Below are positions 36,820 to 48,422 of a stretch of DNA of 64,000 bases, piece by piece. The notes below the pieces were generated by a model. The model saw nothing but the letters and a program-made list of their open reading frames with translations. It was not told the DNA's origin and ran no database searches. The stretch's first letter is position 1. Every line of letters begins with the position of its first letter. Made by a program: the position numbers and the translations under genes. Source of the stretch: Gamarada debralockiae (lineage: Eukaryota; Ascomycota; Leotiomycetes; Helotiales; Hyphodiscaceae); assembly GCA_002803225.1 (NCBI GenBank), contig NXFV01000193.1, positions 62,001 to 126,000 of the forward strand, written 5' to 3'.

Positions 36820-39800
36820 TCAATGCAGAGCCTCATTATAAATATCCCCCAACACCGTCATAGCCGGGATCTTAATCGGTTTCCGACCCGAGATCTTCTT
36901 GTTTGGCTGCCTCATCTCACCCCCACCCGCAGGCCGATTCTCTTTATTCCCATCCGCAACCTCCAGTACCCCCGCCTTCCTCTTGACACTAATATTCGCT
37001 GTTTCCTCGCAGAATACCTTTCTCTTACCAACGTCATCCGCCTTCCACTGCGTAGCACCCGGTCGACTTACCCCGCTGGCTTGCGTAGCTCCCTCATCAA
37101 AGAAATGCTCCTCAAGCGCATTCCTCGGTAACTCGTAAATCCAGCGCTTCTCCTCCATCAACCCCACGAACCTAGCCACCATCTCCTCTTCCCCACCATC
37201 AGCTCTCGGTCCATGGCCCTTGAGGGTCTCTCTACTCCCCACAACCAGTAACTTCGTCTTCGCTCTAGTGAACGCGACATTAATTCTTCTCCAATCCTTC
37301 AGTAACTCACCAATGCTTTTCGCTTCGTTGCTGCGCACGAGACTGAGGATAATGACCTCTTTATCACGTCCCTGAAAGCGATCTGCAGTATGCATTTCTA
37401 CTTCGCTGTGGTTGCCGAGATTGTGCTTGAGGAGAGCGAGTTGGGAGCGGTAGTGTGTCATTACGCCGATGGAGGAGGCGGGGACGCCGGTTGTTAGGAT
37501 GGACTCGACGAGTTGCGTGACGATGGTCGCTTCTGTAGGATTGACTATACGGTTGCCCTTGGCTTCTTCGCGGGAGGCTGGAAGGAGTGGGTCCGTGTTG
37601 ATAAAAGCAACTTTCGTGTCGGGATCCAAGAGGTCTCTCAGCCAGCATTTTCCTCTTGTGGGAGTAGGGCAGATCGATCTTTGGGTCCGTTGGAGGGTGG
37701 AGGGTGTATGGTGATGAAGCTTCAAGGCGTCGATGTTTGGGATGTTGATTCTTCGATCCGCCACTTCTTGGGATCCGCATTTCAGGCGTCCATTGTAGAT
37801 GAGGTTGTTGGAGAGCGCCATAACATCTTCGCACATGCGGTACTGGTGCTCAAGATACACAACGGAAGAAGGGTGCGAATCGGAGAGCAGCTTGAAAAGA
37901 CTGATATCCAGGCCACCGGTACGAGCTTCTTCGTTTTGGACTAAAGGTGGGAGTTGATTGTGGTCACCGACGAGAATAAATGTGCGAGCTAGACGGATGG
38001 GACCGAGGCAGACGGGGAGGGTGATTTGAGAGGCTTCATCGACGATGCAGTAGTCGAAGGTGCGCTCGTTGAATATGGCATGGTTGATTCCGAGGCAGGT
38101 AGTTGCTACGATGGGGGTGTCATGCCAGGTACTTCGGATCTCCTCGAATGATGTCTTGGTCGTTGCGGCGAGATTTGCGAATTCTTGGACATCTGGATGG
38201 ATTTTCGCAATAGTGCCTAGGCGCAGGATAGGAATGCTGTCATCCTTCAGCTTCAACAGAATATTGTCAACTGCGGTATGGGTGTAAGATGTGAGCAAGA
38301 CGCTCTTTCCTTGAGATACTAATGCCCGGATGATGTGAGCAATGGTAGTTGTTTTCCCTGTACCAGGCATACCCAATACCAAAGCATAGTCTTGGGCACT
38401 CATGACCTTCTGAATTGCCCTCCGTTGGTCAACATTGATGTTTTCGCGGTCCTTCAAAGTGTATGCTGTGGACTGTGTCTTGAATCGTGGAGCGTTGAGA
38501 TCAACAACAAGACTCCTGATCTCACGAGATCCAAAAGGACCTTCTGCCATGACCTGGATGAGGTTGTTCCGTACTGTAGCCATGCCGTTGCTGAATTCGT
38601 CCTTGTCGAGCCTATACTGAACTGGCTCGTCAACGATTCTGCCTATTGCATCCTCGGCCGTGGATCCTTCTGGAGCGACATCCATAATGCTTGCAAAGAC
38701 TTGGTTATCGATTTCATCAAAGCCAGGGCGACGTATGCGAGCGTTGTGAAGCCGACGATCCACCGCAACAGTAATCCGTCGCTTCCGCACGTTGGTAACA
38801 TAGCCGTTTGCAAGTGCAAAATGCCCCTTCTCATCCGAAATGACAATCGGCTCTCCAACGATGATCTGAGATTCAAGAAAAGAGAAGTGTGGGGGTGGAT
38901 CTTGCTTGATCAAAGTATATCGATATCGATTGATCTTTGGGTTGTTTTGCTCCTCATATGCGGATCCAGGCTCGATAGTAACGTTCGAAAAACATCGCCC
39001 AAGTTTTTCTCGCTCGGAGCTGAGCATTGTCCAAAGTTCTCGTCTGAACTTGAGACTTTCCTTCTCTTCCTTGGTCAAAAGATCATCCCACTTCAGGAAG
39101 AACTCTGTGTGTTTTGGTGTAAGATGCTTCACAACATCATCGAACTTCTGCTTCATGCCGCTCGATTTACCATCCCCTTCGTCAGCTATCTTGTGGTATA
39201 TGAAACAAGGAACCTTAGCGTAGCAACGATTGCACATATTCTCCTTCTTCAGCATATCAGGAAGAATGGAATCGCGTTCGCGCACGAAGCACGCAAGCTT
39301 ATTCCGTTCCATGATTATATGGCGGATCTCATTGCGTATTGTAGGGATCCTAATGGTCTCTGACGTTTCCATATAGTACAAAATACCATACGCAACCTCG
39401 ACATCGTAGCGATCAGACAACAGCAGATTGTAGAGGGCCGTTTGTGCTCGGTGGGCAGCACTCGGGTTCTTCCCAGTCTTCACCTCAAAGGGAACGGTCA
39501 GTACTCGCTGTTGCTTACCGTCCTGCATTGTCACTTGTACAGTAGCATCAATGTTGCCTTTGAGGCCGTACATTGGTGACCAGATATGCTCTTCAACGTC
39601 AAGAAGTTTACTGACACACATGGAGCCTTTCTGTCCATTGCGGTCTTTGACGATCGCTTCGGGCTAATTACAGTCAACGTGAGCCATTTCAACGGGATGG
39701 AAGCTACATTACCTTGGGCTGGGAAGACACAAATAATTCCGCCCATGCTTGAAGCTCAGTCATTTTGCTTGACAGGTACTCAACAGCCTGCGGAATTTGG

Positions 39801-42026
39801 ACCTTGATGGTGTACAAGTCCTCGAGATGTCTCGTAGCAACATTCTCGACAAGTTCGGTCAGCCATTCTGTGTCCCATCGATTTGCAAGCATTGCTGCCT
39901 GGAATATCTCATGTAGGATTGTGCCGTAGACAAGGGGAGCGCTGGAATCGCTTGTCGCCTTGACTCTATCTTGGAGCACAGCGCGACGAGGACATCCGAA
40001 AGAGTCTGCCACCACTGTGGACGAGATAAGATGATCAGGGTGTAAGATCAACATGTTGTTGTTGTCGTCAATAATACATCGACCGTCTCGCTCAAAGGTT
40101 CCGATAACATGGACAAAGGCTTTCGTTGTGGCTGGGGTTTCAAGCCAACTTCCTCGAAGATTGACCGTCTTGATCATTTTCTGGTTCTCTACTTGCAGGA
40201 TAAGAATCTGACAAAGTAAGTATGCTGTAGGTGCGTTTGGGAGGGGATCGGACCTTTTCTCGCTGAACTCGGCCATTGGTACCCTCATATTCCGAGTCTA
40301 TGACATCCGTTACAAGATATCTCTGGATCGCCTGGACTTTCTGTGTGGACTACATTTCTTAGCAATATATTGGTGATGTATTGGCTACGAAAATTGCGAA
40401 CGTACAGGTAGTAAGCTATTAGCTGTCTGTTGTAAGGACTGGGTCGCTGCCACCTCTGCTGCTTCAAAATCTTCTTCATCGAGACCATCATCTCCAAATT
40501 CGTCATCAGAACCTGCTCTGGAAATCCCACCTATCTTCTTCGGGCCAGGAAAAGTATTGCCACCCGCCGAATTCTGTGTGTCAAACTTAGCCACGATGTC
40601 TTCGAGGTCTGCTGCAAACAGGTCTTCATCCGAATCATCGAACTCGTCCCTCAATGTGCTTGAACTGGGCGACTTTGATCCCTTCACTACTGGACGAGGC
40701 TGTGAATCCTTTTTCGAGGAGGACATGTGAGGTTGCGGAGGTGGGTTCGGAGGTCGTCGTACTGCTGTTGGTCCGTTCGTTGTGTTGGATACAGGCACTT
40801 CAGGTTTCGTGACAAAGGCATCAAGTAGGCTTGCATCCAAATCGCCATCGTCGAACTCTCCATAGTCTGAACTATTCGACCAAATTGGGGGTTGTTCCTT
40901 TGCCGAGGCCTTTTTCGTCTCGGAAGCAGCCCGTGGAAGGTTGGGCGCCGCTATGGCCTCTTTCCTCCTGTGTTCATTAATGGGCGAAATGTCTTCACAG
41001 CCTTCATAGCGCCTCTTCATGGGGAGATTCAAGGACGCTGCAGCAAGGCCGTTGATTTGAGGTGATTGTTTGGGCTGGATGGGCTGACTCAACCCTTCCT
41101 GCACTCTCTCGAGTAATACGGAAAGTTTCGAGGGACCAAGGTTGACAGATTCGGTGAAGATATCGTCGTTCTCTGCACCTCCAACTCTTCTTCGTTTTGG
41201 AAATTGATTTCCACAGCTATTCGCTCTCCTAAATCCACCTCCTGATCTTGGAGTTGTGCCTTCCTTCGATGGTTGTGGTGATGATGTGTGCATAATATGT
41301 GCCAGCGCCGGAACTGACTGTCCCTGAGGAGTAGGTGCATTCGATCCACTTAGAGAATAACGACCCCACAGCTCAGATCCTGGATCGACTTGCGCTCTGC
41401 TACTAATAAAGGCGGCGAGTTGTCCAGGTGGTGATGTCAATGGAGAAGAACTTCGTGCTCGCTTCCTTGCTTTCGTTTTGCCTGTCTCAGAAGGATTCGA
41501 GCTTCGCATCACGTCCCACTCTATTCGATCTTCCGGAGATATATCTTGTACAGCACGTTTGACATCGCCCATTCCAATCAGGTCTGGAAGTGCTAGCCGT
41601 CCAGCTGGAGTAGACGGGACATCCTTCTTGACTAGCTCAGGGAGTTTTGGCTGCGAAGATTTGCTCCCAACCTCTTGCGACACTTCCGGAACCCCAGATT
41701 TCCCTATTTCCGCATTCTCTTTGTCGTTATCTGACAGCAAGCTGGTCATGGGCTGCTTCGCCATCGGGTCTGGATTGGATTGTCCACCAAATTGGAAGAC
41801 GCTGAGCTTGTTTTTCGTGGCAGTAGAGACAGGGAGGGGTAGTTTATCTTGTAATGGTTTCGATGGAGGGTTGGAATCTGCACTCCGCGGCCCTTGGAAA
41901 CTCCTATTTCGATTCCATTGTGGTCGTTGCTGAATTAGATCGTTTAGCAATGTGTATTATCCTCGAAACTCGATTGTTTACCTTTGACGAATGATTCTGG
42001 TCCGAGAAGGACTTCTGCAGAGGCAT
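36820..42026 (-). CDS. dna2: DNA replication helicase/nuclease Dna2
   Basis: Dna2 trims long flaps during Okazaki-fragment maturation and resects double-strand breaks in the nucleus. Five exons (42026-41982, 41929-40406, 40349-40254, 40207-39713, 39663-36820) give 1667 aa. The first 500 residues are disordered and Ser/Pro-rich with acidic patches. The RecB-like nuclease follows, with VNLRGSWLETPATTKAFVHVIG, FGCPRRAVLQ (first Fe-S Cys), GLKGNIDATVQ, PFEVKTGK and the remaining cluster cysteines in CNRCYAKVPC near residue 860. The superfamily 1 helicase shows Walker A GMPGTGKTTT near residue 1153, then CIVDEASQI, GDHNQLPPLV, LEHQYRMCEDVM, DRFQGRDKEVIILSLVRSN and NVAFTRAKTKLLVVG. The 45-nt first exon was placed by the GTAAAC donor and TTCAG acceptor. 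A basic C-terminal tail with KRKAGVLEV ends the protein. Identification is certain. Confidence 0.96.
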
Positions 42027-44328
42027 TGTTCCTTACTCACGCATGCAACAACGCAGGCGTTATATAGATGGTAAACAAACAAAAAATAGAAATCGCGGTG
42101 TTGCCTCTCGTGAAGCCTAGGCTGTCGACAGATGTCAATTTCTCTTCCCAGATACACGACGCGATGCGACGCGACGCGATTGATTTTAGGTTTGTGTCAC
42201 CTGATTGTTTTTCGGCTATTCGAAAGCTTAACGCCGATGGGGGCTCGCTTCGCTCAAGGGTGGGGCCTAAATATATGCTCAGGGGAGAATGTCACACAAT
42301 GCACATTTTGATCATTTATATTATTTGATTCATTGCTTATCCTGGTTTTATCGTCTTTCCATCACCTGTATCGGAAAATTTCTGTTTTAAGAGCTCGAGC
42401 TCCTTTTGGAAAAGTGTCACTCCTTCGAACGTCGATGGTTTCCAGCATCTTTCATGTAGTTTACTGCAACGATGTTTGCTGCGCTTAGAAAAGAATTTCA
42501 TAGAAGATAAAGGAGCAGTGTTGAAAATATCTGTACCAGTCCCACTCTATGTCGAGGGTCGAATTTCCTCAAGTCTAACATATACGGTACTTCAGAAACC
42601 CCCAAAAACCTCAAATAATTCCACTTCTATTTTCACATTTACCTTGAAACGGCTCCTCGAAGTCGCTGGACAAATAATCAGCTCCATATCCAAACATCTT
42701 GTGTCAAAAATATGAAAGGTTTCTCCCCTTTGGAAAGCCCTCCCGCGACGGGAACAACGACTTCCTCATCAGCCGGACGTAAGAAGTCACGTACTGGGCC
42801 CATGAAGCAGGTTCATTCCTTGCAGTATTTCGAAATCTTCTATGTTCAGAATCACAGTCAGCAGTATTTCCAACCAAGTGCTTGAGATGAAGAAGGGTAC
42901 GCAACCCGCTAAGGGGTCACTAATATCGAGTGCTTTCCGTCCAGTATCCTCCGTCCAGAACATTTCCACAAGTGTCCCATCCCTTTCAGATCTCTCTTTA
43001 TTTAACTACTTTTCCCCTAGACTCTCGAACTGCTCCTTGAATTGCGTTTTTATGGAGTCATTGCACTTTAGAGAGCAAGACTGATAAGCTAAGATGGCAT
43101 CGGAAAACGGCTCACCAGAATGATAGTTGAAGACGACGGATGCCCTTCTTCGATACTTTTGGCCCATTGGGCGTCCCTCAAATAATATCACTGGATGTTT
43201 GCAGAATATCACAGATTCAAAAAGGCCACGGACACGAGACTCTTTATAGTATGGGAGGCAGTAAATGATTGATGACTGATGATGGAAATCGTACCGGAGA
43301 CTTTAGAGTGCTTTGAGAGATCGTTACTTCTCCCCATGTAGCACTTAAAAGTGTATAGTATGAAAGTTTTGAAGTCTATTAGCTGTCATTGGTCCGTTCG
43401 ACTTCCATTTCACTCTCGAGGCAGAGGAAGCGGAGTGTCGAGAACCTATATGCTGGAGTCGTGAGAAAGATGTGCATCAGACTTCTATCAAGGGTCTTAA
43501 CACGATATTGAAAAGCTTCAAGTACTCTAGTGACATCAGGAGTATCAAATTGTGCGAAGCTGCTCACTGAAGCGATATCGTGAACTAGAAAAGGGGTAAC
43601 CTCGCCATGACCCGCGAGAATGAGTCCTCTACCAAATACCAACGCCAAGCTAACCTTGCAGTCTTGGTTTGCGTTTTATATAATATTACTCATAAAATCA
43701 TGAGAACTGCTGTTGAGTAATGACTCAAGAGCTAGAACCTCCAGGCATCCACGAACCTTGTCGGGTAGTGTTTTGCGGTGTTCTTCTGACGGAAGTCTGG
43801 ATAGTTAAGATCTTGCCGCAAGCTGTGATTCATGGTTCACCTAGCTTATTCCAGGCCGTACAATGGATTCTCTTTTGGACTGTCTCAGTGGAAATAACAT
43901 ATCTCAGAATTGTGAAGAAGAAAACCCGTTTTGTTTATTCGCTTGTGATCTCAACGAGCAACAGGGTCCAGCACGTGATTCAAAAGTGACGGTAAATCTA
44001 TGAGCAACGTTATTTATGTATAAGAAAATTGGAATATATAAAATAGTTAAATGGAGCTTCCTCTCACCCAAATCATATAAAAATGATTCAAAAAGACAGT
44101 TTAAATTTGAGGTGTTTTGTCCGGCTATCATTTGGGATTTGGCGCTAACGAACGTCGAGCTGCATAACAACACCTCCTCTTGCGACCTCTCCATCTTCCT
44201 TTCCCAACACACAACTTTCCATCAACACCAACAAACAACTTCCAAAATCCATTTCCAGTTCAGTTTGTCTCACGCGACGACATCTACATCAATCACAAAC
44301 CCCTGCCGATTTAATATCACCCCCAACC
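42027..44328. other. 2.3-kb intergenic region, AT-rich toward the right
   Basis: This carries the dna2 promoter on the left and the promoter of the H1-like gene on the right. A minus-strand 89-codon frame at 43379-43648 starts at TTG only and matches nothing I know. The section around 43990-44100 is AT-rich. No repeat or RNA gene is supported. Confidence 0.4.
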
Positions 44329-44440
44329 GTAAGTCTATTCCAACTTTCCCGTCGCATCGTCGCTTGGTCGAAGACGCGTCCTGCATGCGCCAAACCGGTC
44401 ACAACGCCCAACAAAGACATATATACTAATTCGCTTGCAG
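44329..44440 (+). other. Probable 5' UTR intron of the H1-like gene
   Basis: A GTAAGT donor at 44329 and a TACTAAT branch followed by CTTGCAG at 44440 define a likely 112-nt intron that ends six bases before the start codon of the H1-like gene. Confidence 0.6.
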
Positions 44441-44446
44441 GAAACA

Positions 44447-45185
44447 ATGGCGCGTGAAGGTACTCGCTCTGCGACCGGTTCGTATTCCTCATATCATACA
44501 ATTACTACCGCTGCTGTTCCTACAACTCGGCGCGTAAATGTGGTCGAGCTCTGCTAAAGCGAATACATAGGAAACTCCCGACCCAGAGTCTTCCCCACCG
44601 TCCCTGAGACTACCACAACAACAACCAAGAAGCGTGCTACTGCAAACACTGGTGCAAAGAGAGGACCGAAGAAGGGAAGCGCCACCAAGGCCAGCAAACC
44701 TGTCGGCGTCACCAAGAAGAAGGCTCCTGCAAAGAAGACTTCTGTTGCTACCAAGGTGAGACATGTCGAGAGCGCGTTGCTTCAACCTTACTGACATGAT
44801 GTCCAGGCCAAAGGTGTCGTAAAGAAGGCTGAGGGCGCTGTCACCGGAAACCCAGAGAAGAAGGTATGTCCCTGTTCAGCTTTGTTGTGATACTCTCTCG
44901 ACGCGTTCAAGACCCTGTTCTCCAAGCACCTTTCCGAAACAAATCATTAGTCCTTTGTAACACAGCTTCACACAATGAGAAGCTGCAGAACTGCGCTTGA
45001 CGCAGTTCTCAAGCTTCTCAATTCTATCAACTCTTAATTTCGCGGACATACGTCACCTTGTCTCTGCCTCCTATGACTCCCGATCTTGATCACGAGGCTA
45101 ACTTTCCACCCAACAGGCCGCAGGTACCAAGAAGACCAAGGGGACTGATACCACCAAGAAGGCCACTGCCACCAAGAAGAAGTAA
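44447..45185 (+). CDS. Small lysine/alanine-rich H1-like protein
   Basis: Four exons (44447-44477, 44571-44755, 44807-44863, 45117-45185) give 113 aa. After a short N-terminus MAREGTRSATGNSRPRVFP and a Thr run, the protein is dominated by Lys, Ala and Thr in PKKGS, KKKAPAKK and TKKATATKKK motifs. This is the composition of a linker-histone C-terminal tail or an HMG-like DNA-binding protein, but the winged-helix globular domain of H1 is absent. A nuclear DNA-binding role is therefore inference from composition. All joins keep frame, with GTTCGT, GTGAGA and GTATGT donors and CTAAC/CTGAC branches. Intron 3 is unusually long (253 nt) and carries a strong hairpin. Lys codons are nearly all AAG, as expected for a well-expressed gene. 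Exons are convincing because the biased composition continues through each join. Confidence 0.75.
44976..45020 (+). repeat. 20-bp stem hairpin inside intron 3 of the H1-like gene
   Basis: The arms 44976-44995 and 45001-45020 are reverse complements apart from two adjacent mismatches, with a 5-nt CTTGA loop. On the plus strand the transcript of the H1-like gene would fold it as an intronic hairpin. Whether it is a small-RNA precursor is unknown. Confidence 0.75.
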
Positions 45186-48100
45186 ACACACTCACACGGA
45201 ATGACTCTCTACGGCAAGCACACGAACAAAGGTATCTCATGTCGCCAGCCACTACATATCACTGCTCGACATACGCACTTATACCCTTTGTCTTTGATAG
45301 CCGCTGGAGCAGGAATGGCGTTTGAGGAGTTGGATGCGGGCTAGGATGGCAGGATTAGGGGAATCTAATGGTATGCACTTTGGTACATGCTATGTGATGG
45401 ACATGGGTTTCTCGTTTTTTGTGCGTTTCTACTCTGGCTCGTGATGCAGTATCATAGTTGTTCCTTATGACTTTTTCCTTTGATGCTTCAGGTGCAAATG
45501 CGAGATTGGTGTTGTTTCATTTGCTTTCCTGCCAACATGTGACTCGTCAGTGATTGCGCTTGGTACTTCTGGCTTCGATCCTCATGGCTCCGCAAGTCCA
45601 GGAGATATTCCTATTCCAATCTTTCCTTTCCCTTGCCTGCTGTAATCATCCATAATCTCGCATAATCTTTCAGGTAATTATACATGACCTGCTCTTGTGA
45701 CAGGTCAATGCTTCAACGGATCATTCTTGTCTTCTTCCCCAGCACTTCCGCTCCAGTCATTCTTTCCCGCACCGTTCACCTTCTTGGATAGGTATGCAAC
45801 TATGCGCGCTCTTTCTTCCACTCCTTAATTTCAAGTTGCCTTCTCCACAGTAGCAATTGAGCTTCAAGAACAGCACTCTCCACAGAGAGAACCATTTCCA
45901 GGAAGCACATGCCCTCTAAGCAATTCAGCTCCTGGTTCATCAATAGTAACGCAATCACACACCCTAGCCTTCACGCTGCGAGATGACCTACCAGAACCTT
46001 TCATTTGCGGACTCTCTCAACCACGACCTTTGTTACCAAACCATTCATTTCGTTGAGTATCTTTGCCAGAAGCGGGGGTGTTTGAAATAAAGAAAACTTT
46101 CAGCCAGGCTATTTCTCTTGTTGCCCTTTTTTCATTCGTACTTTAGAGGGCTTTGCAGCAACTTCATTAAAGCATGCTTGGCACCTACCGAGTAGCAAGG
46201 CCTATATTAACACATATTTGGGCTAATGTTGAACTAAGCGTGACCCAGACGTCAAGAAGTAGAAGCAAACTTAGCTGATGCCCCTCTCAACAGAGTCCAC
46301 GCACTTGCACGACAGATGTTCGCAGTGCGATGTCGAGAAATTCTCCTTTAAATATCTCACAGTTTGGAGACAAGCTTACTGGGAGACAAACTGTTGCTGG
46401 CACCCCACTTCGTCTTACAGAGACGAATGGTTAGTACCCATCCCTCTAGGCTGGCGGCAATGATGGATGGATTGTTGGGAGATTAAGTAGTTAGTGAATT
46501 TACTGGATTACCATATGTTCATGAGCCTCACATCTTAGTCGCCAATTACGTTTTATGCCAAGAAGTGTCACAACGGGTTTTAGTATCAACACCCACTTCT
46601 AAGATCGCAAAGAAATCCAACACCTTGCAAGCCACAGGTCTAGCCAAAGACCCTTTCAGGAAAAGTTTGGAAAAGCTTACAATCGCGTCCTTGATCCCGA
46701 TTCCAACTTCCAAGCGAATAATGTCTCCAACTTTGATGATCTTACGTCTGCCGAACCAGGTCAGGGGGACAGGATAGGAGACTATCAAGCTTTGCAGTAC
46801 TTGTAAAGTAGAGACCGCAACAACTATTGCATGGATTTTGTCAGTTGGGACGGTTTTCGGGCAAAATATCGTAGAATTCTTGACTAGCTACATATAAGGA
46901 GCTTAAAAAACCAAGGAGGGGAATACGCCTTTTATCCTAAAGGAAGAAGCAAATGCAAGCTATACTCAATACGGCAAGTCCAACCATCAGATTTATAGTC
47001 CACAACCCATTTATAAGCCTTCAGTGGCCTCTCCAGCAACGCGTACATCCGAGCTTCTGATGTCGTTTTGGAATCGTCCAATGTGTATACAGTCAAGGAC
47101 TGGAGAATATATCCTGTTTATGAGCCAAAATCATTAATTTACTGATTCCTAAGTGAGTTGTAGAGGCCTGATCCACTTTGATTCAATTGCAAATTGCTCC
47201 ATTCACTCAACCAAAATAAGCGGGTGAGCCAGCATGCTGAGTGACCCTTTGGAGGAATTCAACAACAGTTTAGGACGTAAGGTTGACTTCGAAGCAAAAA
47301 TATATCTGCTTTTGAGTTGGGTAAGGCTATGGAGGAAGTTCTTGAGGTGAATGCAAAGAATCCGGAGCCTATTCCCATCCTTCGATGTGCACGCTACTCC
47401 TGGGGTGTCCAGGCCATGGGCTGAGTCCATGTCTTTGAATAACCCTTTCACACGCATGAACGAATCGTTCGGTGTCCAGACAAGTAGAGATAGATCTTAA
47501 CCATACTGCTTCTGAGGGTGCTGCAACAAAGCCAGCTCTCTGATATGCTCTGCCCTTTCGTTTCTTGATTACTGCAATAGTATGAACTTGACAGTACTGA
47601 CTAATTCGTTTCCATTCTTCAACGAAGCCCAAATTAACTTTGAAACAGACACAGAGAAACCCTTATATAAAGAGCACACAACTTTCCTTTCCACCTCAAA
47701 CTAGATCCACAGCAAGATCTTCTCATACATCAGTCCCACGGCCTCCAATGCTCTCAGTATGATGTTCAAGAAGTTCTTCTCTATTCATAAGTTTTTCCTT
47801 ATTTATAACGCTTTTCCCCATATAATATTTTCATTCTGTGATGGCAGTCCTTGCCTGTCTTACAAATTGTCGACAACGAGAAGTAATTCGATGATGAAAA
47901 GAACAAGTAGCAGTTCCTGATTCAAGAAATCCATCAACTAGATTGGTAAACCCTTGTCTATCAACAACCGGCACGAACATTGAGTCGGGCAACTACGAAT
48001 TTCAAATGTGAGGACGAACAGATAGAGAAGTTGATCAAGGCTATGGACAAGCGAATGGCAGAAATATCAACAGCGACAAGCACAGTGACAGTGATAATTA

Positions 48101-48422
48101 CTGTTTGCATCTTGAAGGAGCTAAGATCCCCACAACAAATGGCAGCCCTCCTGGAGCTAGGGGAACTCTAGATTTCTGTTTGGAGAGGAGATGCAGTACT
48201 TAGTGAGAGATCGATCATCGGCCTGGATAAAGTCAATCAATGGTAGTGGCCTGTTTGCTATGTTCTCAGATGCTCATCCGAGAGTTTCGGGCTTGATATC
48301 ATCTTTGTTTAGTAAGGAAGTGGCATTGAAACTAAAAGGGCGGATAGCTTTCAATATACAAACCCCATAGATCTAAATTGTTTGGTAACTTCACGTACCA
48401 AGCAAGGTCCATGACCCTTTTA
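45186..48422. other. 3.2-kb gene-poor region
   Basis: I found no gene with a family signature here. Frames of 60-90 codons are scattered on both strands (for example 46546-46788 and 47369-47632 minus) and look random. An imperfect inverted repeat AGAAGTG...CACTTCT lies at 46561-46600 and shares the word ACCCACTTCTAAGAT with a palindrome near 51.95 kb. Several AT-rich patches occur at 46.1 and 47.7-47.9 kb. Old mobile-element sequence is possible but not demonstrable by eye. Confidence 0.35.

Noticed and set aside
43379..43648. 89-codon minus-strand frame between dna2 and the H1-like gene
   Set aside because: It opens only at TTG and has no family signature.
47369..47632. 87-codon minus-strand frame in the gene-poor region
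   Set aside because: No signature, no codon bias, and no neighbouring exons were found.
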